64,000 nt of DNA from Methylobacterium sp. E-045 (GCF_022829685.1 NZ_JAKSYE010000086.1:124001-188000); one strand, 5' to 3'. Numbered from the stretch's first letter, positions 51,231 to 58,981 are shown. Program-made: numbers and translations. The notes: generated by a model not told the origin, from the letters alone.

Positions 51231-51570
51231 CCCACCCTCCCACGCACCACGCCGACCCGTCGGCCTCGAACCACACCTGCGCCGCCCGGGTGACCAGGAG
51301 GCCGTTCGTCCTAAATCCGGGACACCAGAGCCCGTACCGAAGCCGCTGCGCCGAGGGCGGCCGGTCCCCCTCGGCCACCGTGCCGGTCGCCCACGCGTGG
51401 ACGTCCCGGGCCCCCGTCCGGAGGCACCGCAGCCTGCCCGCCTCCGACGCCCGGAGGACGACGTCGGCAAGCACGATCGCCGGCACGTGGCCGACGACCC
51501 GGCCGCCGACGCGCACGGACCAGAGCCGGCGCGTCAGGTTGCGGTAGACGTCACTTCTTCCCGGCGGCAT
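51205..51570 (-). CDS. Phage-type hypothetical protein, 121 residues
   Basis: The frame reads SDVYRNLTRRLWSVRVGGRVVGH..., then LRTGARDVHAWATGTV and LRYGLWCPGFRTNG. It has mixed beta/alpha content, no signal peptide and no catalytic motif I can identify. It overlaps the gene before it by 20 nt and the gene after by 26 nt, so it is coupled within the operon. Related proteins of similar length seem familiar from phage genomes, but I cannot name a family. Confidence 0.65.
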   Translation of the reverse strand: MPPGRSDVYRNLTRRLWSVRVGGRVVGHVPAIVLADVVLRASEAGRLRCLRTGARDVHAWATGTVAEGDRPPSAQRLRYGLWCPGFRTNGLLVTRAAQVWFEADGSAWCVGGWDAESLDFQ

Positions 51571-52150
51571 GGGCGTCGCAGCAGGCCTTCGACCAGCCTC
51601 CGTGCCGGATCCGACCAGGCGCTCCGCACGTCTCGCAGATGAAGGCCGACAGGTGCTCTACGCAGTCAACTATAGTGTTGACTTCATTGCGCATCGCCTT
51701 CCTAGTCTTGCCTTCGATGGAGTAATACCATCGCGCTTGCGCAAACTTTTCCTTGGTCTGCGTCGTGCGGAATCCCGTCGCGCCGGCCTCGGAGATCAGG
51801 CTCGCGCCCGCTTCCCATAGCCACCGCCACCCGCCACCCGAGTACGGCCCGCCGTCCTCGAACGTCCTCGGGTGGCGCGCCCGCAGGGTGGCGTCCCAGT
51901 CGTCCGGGACGACGGCGCGGCCGGTCTGCCAGCGCAGGGCGAGGGTGCGCGCCAGGACGCGGAGGACGTCCTGCGCGGGGGGCGGCGCCACTGTCCTGCC
52001 GTTGTCCTGCCGGGGGAGCACGCTGCCGCCCGTCCACGTCACGAGGGGACCGTGCGGGGACGGGCTGACGCCGGTGGGTACAACGTCGACGTGCCCGGGA
52101 TGCCGGCACACGGCGTCGTCGGCTATGACGCGGAATTCGTCGATGAGCAT
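51551..52150 (-). CDS. Phage-type hypothetical protein with C-terminal zinc-finger-like motif
   Basis: The 199-residue protein ends with CETCGAPGRIRHGGWSKACCDAH (read in two parts: CETCGAP and KACCDAH), four Cys plus His that could bind zinc. The N-terminal half has no recognised domain; a middle segment is W/G-rich (SGGGWRWLWEAGASL). It overlaps the gene after it by 20 nt. Possibly a DNA- or RNA-binding phage protein. Confidence 0.65.
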   Translation of the reverse strand: MLIDEFRVIADDAVCRHPGHVDVVPTGVSPSPHGPLVTWTGGSVLPRQDNGRTVAPPPAQDVLRVLARTLALRWQTGRAVVPDDWDATLRARHPRTFEDGGPYSGGGWRWLWEAGASLISEAGATGFRTTQTKEKFAQARWYYSIEGKTRKAMRNEVNTIVDCVEHLSAFICETCGAPGRIRHGGWSKACCDAHAAGKK

Positions 52151-52202
52151 GGGGGTCTCCTGTCAGGATGCGGGGTGGGCAGAGGGGGGCCGCGCGCGGA
52201 TT

Positions 52203-52448
52203 TCACGCCCTGTCTCCGCGCGTGCCCGGCAGGGCGTCGACGAGGCGGACGACGCCCTGGACGAGGCGGTCGACGTCGCAGGGCCCGAGGCGGCCGAGGG
52301 CCTGCGCCCGCCGCGCCAGGTGGAGTACAGACAGGCCTGAGAACTCGGCCTCCAAGCGGAGGTCGCTCGTCTCCCGGCGGGCGCGCAGGGAGAGGATCGC
52401 CTCGTCGAGGGAGGCGGCCGGGGCGGCATTCGGGCGTGCGTCGGACAT
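52203..52448 (-). CDS. Small helical prophage protein, 81 residues
   Basis: The frame is mostly helical (SLDEAILSLRARRETSDLRLEAEF, then HLARRAQALGRLG). It lies 26 nt after the AAA ATPase gene and has GGAGA before the ATG. No family is recognised. Confidence 0.55.
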   Translation of the reverse strand: MSDARPNAAPAASLDEAILSLRARRETSDLRLEAEFSGLSVLHLARRAQALGRLGPCDVDRLVQGVVRLVDALPGTRGDRA

Positions 52449-52474
52449 GGAGGGTCTCCTTCAGTGATGAGGTG

Positions 52475-54154
52475 TCAGTGGCGACGGGCGAGGGTCTCGC
52501 GGCCGTCGAGAAGCGTCGTCACGGCGCGGCGGAGCGGGCGCAGGCTGCCCCCCTTCCACACGCGCGCCAGCAGATGCAGCTCGTCGCCGTCGAGGTCGGG
52601 GAGCCAGCCGGCGTCGAGGCCACGCTCGTCGCGGAGCTCGGCGACGAGGTTGGCCGCCGCGACGGGCAGGTCCTCGGCCTTGGGAAGGCCGACGTGCACG
52701 ACGCGGAAGCGGTCCAGGAGGGGGCCGGGGACGGCTCCCGTCCCGTTGGCCGTCGCCAGGAACTGGGTGCCGCTCAGATCGGCGTTCGTTTCCAGATAGA
52801 CCTCGTGGAAGGCGCGGCTCCCTACCGGCTCCAGCAGGGCGATCAGGGAGTCCGTGAGGCGCCCGTTCTCCGACCTCGTACCCGCCTTCTCGATCTCGTC
52901 GATGATGATTACGGGGTTGGCGACGCGGAGCCGCTGGATCGTCTGCAACGGGACGCTTGCGCGCCCCGTGCTCCACTGGCGCGAGGTTCCTCCGAACGCG
53001 GCGTCGGCGACGCCGGCGGCGTTGTAGAGGACGCACGGGATCCCGGCCGCCTCGCAGAACACCTGCAGGTAGCTCGTCTTCCCACTGCCCGGCGGCGACA
53101 CCGCGAGAGTGTTCCGCAGCCGGGCTACACCCCCGTTGGCGAGGTCCCGCAGCAGCAGCGCGGTGAGGTCCGTGAACCACGGGAACCGCGCGTCGAGCAG
53201 CTTGCCGACGGCCACGACATCGACGCCATGGACGAGCGGCAGGGCCTCCCCGGCGAGCGTGTTGAACTCCGCGCGCGGCGTGGACCCCCGCGACGTCCGC
53301 GATGAGCCCGTGGTCTCGGAACCGGGTAGGTGGTCCAAGGCCCCCTTGGCTAGGACGACGAGCGTCGGGGTGGCGCGCGCCGCCCGGTCCCTCCAGCCTC
53401 CGTCGCCGAGGGGCCAGTCCAGCTGCGCCAGCGCGGCGAGGCCGTCCGCCTGCGCGTCGACCCAGTCCTTGGCGGTGCCGCCGGCGCCACCGCGGGCGAG
53501 GTCCTCCTCGATGCCGATCTGCCGGTGCGCCGCCGCGATGATCGCGAGCGTCTCGGCGAATCGGGCCACGTGGTTGTCGTACGGCGCCAGGCTGCTGGCC
53601 AGGTCCTCGGAAACGTACCCCGCCTCGTCCAGCTCCTCCGTGGCATCGCCGCAGTATCGAAGGGCGTTCCGCAGGGCGAGCCAAGCGGCGGCGTGATGCC
53701 CGTTGGAGGCCGACGCCAGCGCCAGGCGCAAGCAGATCGAGCTGCAGCACGCCGCCGCCTTGGCGGACCCCAGCGCCGCCTGTGCGAAAAGCAGGTCATC
53801 CGCCAGCAGCGCCGCGGCGTTCCGGCCCGCGTCCGACGTGGTCTCCGCGTTGGCGTGCCCGCGCAGCGCCGCCTCCACCTTCTGCAGGGAGGCGATGCTG
53901 ACGTCCCGCCGGGTCTGCCCGAGCTGCCGGACTAGCGCGGCCGGGAGCCGGGGCTCCTCGCCGAGGAACCGGGCGAGAGCCAGGCCGGCGTCGACGCGGG
54001 CGTCGTACCGCACGTGCTCGCCGCCGAACGCCTTCGCACGCGGCCCGATGGGAGCCTCGGGCTGGCGGGGCCCCGTCAGGGCGGTGGAGTCGAGGAGCGT
54101 GGCACGGGCGGCCTGGACGGCAGCGGCGCGCGCCCGAGAGGCGTCGTCGGTCAT
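52475..54154 (-). CDS. AAA+ ATPase with large N-terminal helical domain
   Basis: The 559-residue protein has an N-terminal helical region of about 330 residues with no known domain, then an AAA+ module: Walker A SPPGSGKTS (about 350-358), Walker B VIIIDEIEK (about 413-421), a sensor-1-like FLATANGTG (about 462), and a C-terminal lid. The module resembles Lon/McrB-type AAA proteins but there is no protease domain. It heads the minus-strand operon, with a promoter just upstream. It may unfold or remodel a phage or host target; a role in anti-phage defence is also possible. Confidence 0.8.
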   Translation of the reverse strand: MTDDASRARAAAVQAARATLLDSTALTGPRQPEAPIGPRAKAFGGEHVRYDARVDAGLALARFLGEEPRLPAALVRQLGQTRRDVSIASLQKVEAALRGHANAETTSDAGRNAAALLADDLLFAQAALGSAKAAACCSSICLRLALASASNGHHAAAWLALRNALRYCGDATEELDEAGYVSEDLASSLAPYDNHVARFAETLAIIAAAHRQIGIEEDLARGGAGGTAKDWVDAQADGLAALAQLDWPLGDGGWRDRAARATPTLVVLAKGALDHLPGSETTGSSRTSRGSTPRAEFNTLAGEALPLVHGVDVVAVGKLLDARFPWFTDLTALLLRDLANGGVARLRNTLAVSPPGSGKTSYLQVFCEAAGIPCVLYNAAGVADAAFGGTSRQWSTGRASVPLQTIQRLRVANPVIIIDEIEKAGTRSENGRLTDSLIALLEPVGSRAFHEVYLETNADLSGTQFLATANGTGAVPGPLLDRFRVVHVGLPKAEDLPVAAANLVAELRDERGLDAGWLPDLDGDELHLLARVWKGGSLRPLRRAVTTLLDGRETLARRH

Positions 54155-54271
54155 GGGGATCTCGCTGGAACGGGAGTGCACGCGGGGCGCGCCGAGCAGG
54201 GCTCAGGCGGTCAGGCAGGGCATCCGTTTCGAGCGAGGGCAGATCATCGACGTCATCTCCGGTGTGACGCC

Positions 54272-54300
54272 GTTATGCGCCAAGCCGGCTCAGGGTGCAA
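54272..54300 (-). promoter_or_regulatory. Promoter of the AAA ATPase operon
   Basis: On the minus strand TTGCAC (54300-54295), 17 nt, CATAAC (54277-54272), about 118 nt before the ATG. The -35 overlaps a TGCA-N7-TGCA symmetric element (54297-54310 region), a possible site for the XRE repressor encoded next to it. Confidence 0.55.
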
Positions 54301-54340
54301 GTTATGTGCAGCCGTTGCGGACCGAGTCGCGTTCCTAGGG

Positions 54341-54634
54341 TTAACCAAGCCCTAGCGCCGCCTTCAGCGCCGGGCTGCTATCGGCCTCCTCGTCCTGCGC
54401 GATGAGGTCGTCGAGGCTGGGCCGGCCCTGGTTGTACGTCGACAGCCGCAGGTCCAGCCCAAGCACATGGAGGCATCGCATCACGCGGTGCATCGATGGC
54501 TCCATGCTGTCACCGCGCTCGAAGCGGGACACCCACTCGACGCTGACGCCGGCCTTGGCCGCAAGGGCCCGCTGCGAGAGCCGGCGGTGGCGCCGCGCAA
54601 GGGCGAGGGACTCGCCAAGGTCGAAGATGCTCAT
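54341..54634 (-). CDS. XRE-family repressor-like protein
   Basis: The 97-residue protein has a Cro/CI HTH: ESLALARRHRRLSQRALAAKAGVSVEWVSRFERG (about 8-41). The C-terminal half has a short helix-rich tail ending LKAALGLG. A longer start at 54658 with AGGGGG upstream adds 8 residues. It is divergent from the plus-strand small-gene operon and upstream of the AAA operon, a position typical of a phage repressor. Confidence 0.82.
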   Translation of the reverse strand: MSIFDLGESLALARRHRRLSQRALAAKAGVSVEWVSRFERGDSMEPSMHRVMRCLHVLGLDLRLSTYNQGRPSLDDLIAQDEEADSSPALKAALGLG

Positions 54635-54770
54635 GCCCTGAGCGTACCTGATCGGCATGCAAGGAACCCCCTGCGACTCAGCCGGCTGCGCGAATTTTCG
54701 GACGCCGTCCAGTGGAAATCTTCGATCCGTGGCAGACTCCCATTTGCACGGATTCGATGGGGGAAATGGG

Positions 54771-54992
54771 ATGGCGCAGGTCAAGGAGCTGGGTGGCGAG
54801 GCGCCCAAGCGCCACGTCGCGATTGAGGACGACATCGCCGCGGTGCGGGCCGCCCTGCGCGAGGCCGAGGCCTGCACGGACCCCGACGACATCGACGGGA
54901 TGACGCTCGTCCGGGCGCTCCGGGACAGCCTCGACGGCCTGCTCGCCGAGCAGCGCCGGGCGGCCGAGGCCAAGGCACGGAGGCCGGCATGA
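54771..54992 (+). CDS. Small prophage protein, 73 residues
   Basis: The frame starts MAQVKELGGEAPKRH with GGGGGAAATGGG upstream. It is mainly helical (DIAAVRAALREAEAC, ALRDSLDGLLAEQRRAAEAKA). Its TGA overlaps the next ATG (ATGA). It is the first gene of a chain of coupled small genes. Function unknown. Confidence 0.6.
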   Translation: MAQVKELGGEAPKRHVAIEDDIAAVRAALREAEACTDPDDIDGMTLVRALRDSLDGLLAEQRRAAEAKARRPA

Positions 54993-55180
54993 CCAAGTCT
55001 GAGCGCGGCATCCGCCGACAGCTCCGGCGTTCAGGCCTGCCGGCACACGCCATCCCGCGGGCAGCCAGGCGCTTGGCGGCTCAAGCCGACTGCGACGCCT
55101 CGGCCGGTACGCTGGAGGCGCTGATCTCCCGCCGGACATGGCGGGAGGGAGATCCTGCGGCTGCGCATGCGGCCAGGTAG
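54989..55180 (+). CDS. Small basic prophage protein, 63 residues
   Basis: The frame reads MTKSERGIRRQLRRSGLPAH and is rich in Arg, with a HAIPRAARRLAAQAD helix. It overlaps the gene before it by 4 nt. A nucleic-acid-binding role is possible from the charge, not shown. Confidence 0.55.
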   Translation: MTKSERGIRRQLRRSGLPAHAIPRAARRLAAQADCDASAGTLEALISRRTWREGDPAAAHAAR

Positions 55181-55189
55181 GGGGCGGCC

Positions 55190-55288
55190 ATGGGGGCGGA
55201 ATTCGCCCTCGGGATGCTCGACGCCGGCCGTTGGATCAGCGCCGGGCTGGGCCGTCTCCAGGCTCACGTGAACGGACGGAAGTCCTGA
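55190..55288 (+). CDS. Very small prophage protein, 32 residues
   Basis: ATG 55190 has GGGGG upstream; the product starts MGAEFALGMLDAGRW and ends GRKS. It sits 9 nt after the previous gene and 3 nt before the next. Too short to identify, but the spacing and ribosome site fit the operon. Confidence 0.4.
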   Translation: MGAEFALGMLDAGRWISAGLGRLQAHVNGRKS

Positions 55289-55291
55289 GCC

Positions 55292-55651
55292 ATGCGCATC
55301 TACACCGAGACGCCCTTCCGCCTGGCGCCACCCCGGATGGCCGTGGTCCACCCTGAGATAGGGACCGCCTCCTCGCTGCTGGAGGCCCAGCGTGGGGCGT
55401 ACGATCGCGACGTCGCTCTCATGCGGCACGGCATGCCACGGGAGCTCCTCCCGAACTTCTGGCGCCAGGTCCTGGAGAACCTGGCGACGAAGGAGGCCCG
55501 CACCGAGGCGATGCGCCCCTCGATCGGCAAGCCCCTGTCCCGACGCGCCCGGCGTCGCAACCGGGGACGCGTCCGGGTCGCGAAGAACGCCCTGATGCGG
55601 AGGTTCACCCCGTCGATGGAGTGGTCCTGGAATAAGAGGGACGCGGCATGA
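55292..55651 (+). CDS. Phage-type hypothetical protein, 119 residues
   Basis: The frame reads MRIYTETPFRLAPPRMAVV, then LEAQRGAYDRDVALMRHGM, LLPNFWRQVLENLATKEA and an Arg-rich segment (LSRRARRRNRGRVRV). It ends ATGA overlapping the next gene. No family is recognised. Confidence 0.6.
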   Translation: MRIYTETPFRLAPPRMAVVHPEIGTASSLLEAQRGAYDRDVALMRHGMPRELLPNFWRQVLENLATKEARTEAMRPSIGKPLSRRARRRNRGRVRVAKNALMRRFTPSMEWSWNKRDAA

Positions 55652-55824
55652 CCGAGACAACGACCACCGAGGCAAAGATCGCCGCCGCTCGGGACGCCGT
55701 CGACAAGGCGGCCGCCCTGCTGCTCAACCAGGCTGAGGGCCTCGCCATGCTGGCGATGATGGCCCGTCACGCCGAGCGCCCGATGCCCCAGGCGATCGTC
55801 CTCAGGATTGTGGGAACGCGATGA
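55648..55824 (+). CDS. Small prophage protein, 58 residues
   Basis: The frame starts MTETTTTEAKIAAARDAVDKAA and is helical with a Met-rich segment (LAMLAMMARHAERPMPQ). It overlaps its neighbours by 4 nt on both sides (ATGA). Unidentified. Confidence 0.55.
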   Translation: MTETTTTEAKIAAARDAVDKAAALLLNQAEGLAMLAMMARHAERPMPQAIVLRIVGTR

Positions 55825-56126
55825 TCCGGAACTGGCCGGCCGAGCAGGCCTTCTGGTGGAGCGCCGTCGCCGCCGCCACGTTCGCCGGCCACCACGAGGC
55901 ATTCCGACAGGCTCGCGACGATATGTGGCCGACCCGGCGGGAGGTCGTCCTGCGCGAGGCGGTCGAGGAACTGGTGGGACCGAACGGAGGACCCCCGCCC
56001 CCACTCTCGGCGATACCGGAGAAGGTTGGCGGTGTCCGCTTCGCGAGGCGCGTGCACGCGCAGGCCTGGCGGTCGCACCTCGCGGCCAACGCATCGCGGC
56101 TGACGCTGGTGAAGGTCACCCCGTGA
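55821..56126 (+). CDS. Small prophage protein, 101 residues
   Basis: The frame reads MIRNWPAEQAFWWSAVAAATF, FRQARDDMWPTRREVVLREAVEEL and HAQAWRSHLAANASRLTLVKV. Overlaps the next gene by 4 nt (GTGA). No family is recognised. Confidence 0.55.
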   Translation: MIRNWPAEQAFWWSAVAAATFAGHHEAFRQARDDMWPTRREVVLREAVEELVGPNGGPPPPLSAIPEKVGGVRFARRVHAQAWRSHLAANASRLTLVKVTP

Positions 56127-56317
56127 GGCAGTCCACGATCGACGAGCTCGCCCGGGGGGCAACCCGGACGGTCGAGTGCATCATCGCCGCGGATCCCGGG
56201 GACGGCCCGGCCGAGCGGGAGTCCCGGATCCGGGACGCGCTCGCCCGGTGGATCGGGCACACCGTGGAGCGGGAGGCCCGCAACGACCGGCGCCGCGTGG
56301 GACGCAGGCAGGCCTAA
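56123..56317 (+). CDS. Small prophage protein, 64 residues
   Basis: A GTG start overlapping the previous stop gives a frame reading VRQSTIDELARGATRTVEC, then an acidic/basic helix RESRIRDALARWIGHTVERE and an Arg-rich end. It is the last of the coupled run of small genes. Unidentified. Confidence 0.55.
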   Translation: MRQSTIDELARGATRTVECIIAADPGDGPAERESRIRDALARWIGHTVEREARNDRRRVGRRQA

Positions 56318-56378
56318 GGACGGGAACCCTGGACGGGGCGTCGCCAGCCCGCGAGAGTGCCTCAACCTCGGGGGGCAG

Positions 56379-57170
56379 ATGGCGAGACAGGACAAGCGCG
56401 CGCGGCTGAAATCGATCGTTACGGACGGGACGATGGCGATCCCGGAGGTCGAGGGAGAGTGGCACCACGACCCCTATCGAACCCTCTGGGTCGAGGTCTC
56501 GAACCTCAAGATGGGACAGGCCGTCTCCACGGACTACGGGACCATCAGCCGAACACCTCAGATCTCCGGGATGGCCACGATCCGGAGGGACACCGTCCGG
56601 CTCGCGGGATGGGGCGACACCTGCCGGGTCTTGCCCGTGACGATCCGGCCCGCCATCCCCCAGGAGGACGGCAACGGCTACACCCCGTTCACCAGCGTGC
56701 TCGGCTTCATCGCCGGTGACTGGGAGTTCAAGAGCGAGGATGCCTGGTTCCTGGAGTGCTGGATCCCCGAGATGGACATGGCCGCGATGCTCGCGGCCTA
56801 CCGCGCTGGCGAGATGCCGTCGTTCCACCTCGGCGTGAAGCTCGATCTCTGGATCATGAAGGGCGATGAGCACACGCCGCCCGGCTACGGGGTCACCTGG
56901 TATCTGGCTCCCCACGCGGACCACGCGAGCGAGAGCCCAGAGGTGGCCCGCGGCACGGTCCGCCATCTCAGCTGGAGCGATGCGCCGCAGCCGAAGGTCG
57001 ACGAGGATGATGGGGTGCCGGAACAGGGGCCGCCGCCTCAGGCTCCCGCGGATCCCGCCCCCAACCTGGATGCCGCCAACCTCACCGCAGCGATCGACCG
57101 CCTGCGCTCCACCGTTCTGCAGGTCGGCCTCGGCATCGGGGTCGCACTGGTGGTCAGCTGGTTCGTCTGA
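56379..57170 (+). CDS. Hypothetical prophage protein with C-terminal membrane anchor, 263 residues
   Basis: The soluble part (about 1-205) is a mixed alpha/beta domain with no motif I recognise. It includes EWHHDPYRTLWVEVSNLKMG, FIAGDWEFKSEDAWFLECW and GMATIRRDTVRLAGW. A Pro/Asp linker (about 207-230) and one hydrophobic helix (about 243-262, TVLQVGLGIGVALVVSWFV) follow. Its ATG has GGGGGG upstream. It could be a membrane-anchored prophage or defence protein. Function unknown. Confidence 0.65.
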   Translation: MARQDKRARLKSIVTDGTMAIPEVEGEWHHDPYRTLWVEVSNLKMGQAVSTDYGTISRTPQISGMATIRRDTVRLAGWGDTCRVLPVTIRPAIPQEDGNGYTPFTSVLGFIAGDWEFKSEDAWFLECWIPEMDMAAMLAAYRAGEMPSFHLGVKLDLWIMKGDEHTPPGYGVTWYLAPHADHASESPEVARGTVRHLSWSDAPQPKVDEDDGVPEQGPPPQAPADPAPNLDAANLTAAIDRLRSTVLQVGLGIGVALVVSWFV

Positions 57171-57217
57171 CTGAGGGCCGAAACGTCGCGTCCAGGGATC
57201 GACTCCCGCACCAATTT

Positions 57218-57232
57218 GTTCTTCATTCGTTC
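57218..57232 (+). promoter_or_regulatory. LexA (SOS) box
   Basis: GTTC-N7-GTTC (57218-57221 and 57229-57232) matches the alphaproteobacterial LexA consensus exactly. A CATATG at 57235-57240 just after it could be the -10. The box overlaps an ATTCG / CGAAT dyad (57225-57229 and 57240-57244). It lies 27-41 nt before the next gene, so SOS control of that gene is expected. Confidence 0.75.
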
Positions 57233-57258
57233 TCATATGCGAATCAATGGAGGTCCTC

Positions 57259-57468
57259 GTGGACGAGATGGAGCGGGCCTACATGGAGGCCGCCGACGGC
57301 GACGCGAGGGACGCCCTGAGGCGGGCGCCTGGTGACGCCCTGATCGAGATGGCCGAGCTCTCGGGGCAGGTCTCCCGCGGCTTCGTGCGGGCCCAGCGGC
57401 CGGCGGACCTGGCGAGGAAGCTGGGTCCGGAGCGCCGGGCCCGGGAGGCCGCCCGCTCCGCCGGCTGA
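57259..57468 (+). CDS. Small LexA-controlled prophage protein, 69 residues
   Basis: I start at GTG 57259 because GGAGG lies 5 nt upstream; an ATG at 57247 would place the ribosome site inside the gene. The product reads VDEMERAYMEAADGDARDAL, then IEMAELSGQVSRGFVRAQRPAD and an Arg-rich end. It is helical with an acidic front and basic tail. The LexA box just upstream suggests induction by DNA damage. No family is recognised. Confidence 0.55.
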   Translation: MDEMERAYMEAADGDARDALRRAPGDALIEMAELSGQVSRGFVRAQRPADLARKLGPERRAREAARSAG

Positions 57469-57502
57469 CGGGCGGTTAACGGCTCGCCCGCATCATGCGG
57501 AC

Positions 57503-57964
57503 ATGCCCGACGCCAAACCCGAACCCATCATCGAGACCTTCACCCGGGTCGACGCTCCCCCCGGCGAGATCGTGTTCACGCCCCTGCCGGTTGGCGAGCT
57601 CGCCGGGCACGCGCTGTTCCTGGCGTCCCAGCTGTCGAACGTGAACCGGAAGCGCGTGGCCAAGGAGGCCTGCGCGGCCTGGGTCGCAACGTCGGATTGG
57701 TTCAGGCGGCAGACGCCGGACGCCCTCGTGGTGTGGTTCAAGCCCGGCCCCCCCGGGTACGACGGCGTGTACCTGACGCCCGAGAAGGGGGCCAAGAAGC
57801 TCAAGCCCGCCCCAGCCGTCATCCTGCTGCGCGACGGGGCCTACCGTCTCCTCGACAAGCGGGAGATCGCGGCCGCGGTCGGGCCGCTGCTGGAAGCCCA
57901 ACCCGAGATCCTCGCGCCGCCGGATCCGGAGGACCTTGAGGATCTCGGCAGGCTCGCCCCCTGA
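57503..57964 (+). CDS. Hypothetical prophage protein, 153 residues
   Basis: The frame reads MPDAKPEPIIETFTRVDAPPG, FLASQLSNVNRKRVAKEACAAWVA, WFKPGPPGYDGVYLTPEKG and an acidic end (DPEDLEDLGRLAP). No family or active-site motif is seen. It follows the LexA-controlled gene by 34 nt, so it may share its promoter. Confidence 0.6.
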   Translation: MPDAKPEPIIETFTRVDAPPGEIVFTPLPVGELAGHALFLASQLSNVNRKRVAKEACAAWVATSDWFRRQTPDALVVWFKPGPPGYDGVYLTPEKGAKKLKPAPAVILLRDGAYRLLDKREIAAAVGPLLEAQPEILAPPDPEDLEDLGRLAP

Positions 57965-58231
57965 CGCAGGATTTAGCCGCCCGCGGGAATCCGGGTGGCC
58001 GGCGCCGAAATCCCTCGATCGGCTGAAAACCGTCCATGTGCGACAGCGCACACGAGGTCGGAAATTCCTGGCTTGGGACTGTCCATGGCGCGTGAGAGCG
58101 TCGGCCTGCGACCGAATGGCCGGCCCCGTTTCAATCGGGACCGCCGATCGCCTTCCACCCTGCCGGGCCCATCCCGAGCGGAGTTTTAGCCCGTTTCGGG
58201 ACCAATTACGGGACCACACCCCCAGGAACGC
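57965..58231. other. Non-coding spacer between prophage genes and tRNA-Gly
   Basis: No gene is supported. Frames here are short, and the minus-strand frame that crosses the tRNA is an artefact of the tRNA sequence. GGGACC-AATTAC-GGGACC near 58200 is a direct repeat. This would be where an integrase gene or attachment site is expected in a tRNA-linked prophage; none is visible. Confidence 0.4.
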
Positions 58232-58254
58232 AAAAGGCCACCCGAAGGTGGCCT
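58232..58254 (-). terminator. Terminator of tRNA-Gly
   Basis: On the minus strand AGGCCACC and GGTGGCCT form a perfect 8-bp stem with loop TTCG, followed by TTTT (last T inside the stem end). It lies 43 nt past the tRNA 3' end. Confidence 0.8.
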
Positions 58255-58297
58255 CTGCTAACGCGCTGTAATCGCGTCCAAATCTGTCCGAGTGAAT

Positions 58298-58372
58298 TGG
58301 AGCGGGCGAAGGGATTCGAACCCTCGACCCCAACCTTGGCAAGGTTGTGCTCTACCCCTGAGCTACACCCGC
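58298..58372 (-). tRNA. tRNA-Gly (anticodon GCC)
   Basis: The minus strand folds as a tRNA: acceptor stem GCGGGTG with CGCCCGC, D-arm with AGCTCAGGGGTAGAGC, anticodon loop CTTGCCAAG (GCC at 58340-58338), T-arm GAGGGTTCGAATCCCTT, discriminator T and encoded CCA (58300-58298). All arms pair. The 3' end faces the prophage-like region, the common side for integrase attachment. Confidence 0.97.
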
Positions 58373-58501
58373 TCACTATGCCGAGCCGCTGGAGGAGAAG
58401 ATCCGCCGGCGGCCCCGGACGGCGTCTCTAAACAACATTCCGACGGGCGTGGCAAGGGCTGTTTTGCGGTTCTTTTGCCGGCGGGCAACTTTCCCGCGTC
58501 C

Positions 58502-58981
58502 TCACCACGTTGCCGCCGGAGGGCGCCCATGGATGATTTCATCGAGGCGCTGTCGGGTGGCTCGCGTCGTGGCTTCAGGCAGAGCGTCGAGAGCAAAAAA
58601 CTCGCGCTGCGCGATTTCCCGGTCGGGCGCCTTCGATCCGCGGAGGGCGAAGGCGGGAGCAACGTAGACGGCGATGTGGTCGCGGCCCGCGGCAGCGGTG
58701 CTGCGGTAAAAGCCGTGCAGGCGTAGCGTATCCGCTGCCTCCACCACGATCTCGGCCTCCTCACGGAATTCGCGAACCATGGCCTCGACGGCGTTCTCGC
58801 CAATTTCGACGCCCCCGCCGGGCAGGTGCCATCCCCCCACATAGGTGTGGCGTACCAAGCAGACGCGTCCCCGCGGGTCGAGGGCGATGCCACGCACGCC
58901 AAGGGTCATTCCACGGGTGACGAGGGCGCCAAGCTGGAACAGCCGCTGGACGAGCGGCCGGTCGAGGAGGTTTCCCATCAT
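58502..58981 (-). CDS. Nudix hydrolase
   Basis: The 159-residue protein has a Nudix box in GGGVEIGENAVEAMVREF followed by REEAEIVVE (about 55-80; G-x5-E-x7-REUxEE pattern), preceded by a GWHLPGG strand. It would hydrolyse a nucleoside diphosphate linked to another moiety. The first ATG overlaps the FAH gene's stop by 4 nt (ATGA), so the two are one operon. Substrate is unknown. Confidence 0.9.
   Translation of the reverse strand: MMGNLLDRPLVQRLFQLGALVTRGMTLGVRGIALDPRGRVCLVRHTYVGGWHLPGGGVEIGENAVEAMVREFREEAEIVVEAADTLRLHGFYRSTAAAGRDHIAVYVAPAFALRGSKAPDREIAQREFFALDALPEATTRATRQRLDEIIHGRPPAATW

Noticed and set aside
44401-57964. Complete, functional prophage
   Set aside because: No integrase, terminase, capsid, portal or tail-tube genes are recognisable, and several genes are broken.
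57476-58342. 288-codon minus-strand frame running through tRNA-Gly
   Set aside because: Its N-terminus (GSRVRIPSPAP) is the translation of the tRNA itself, and the rest is antisense to the gene at 57503.
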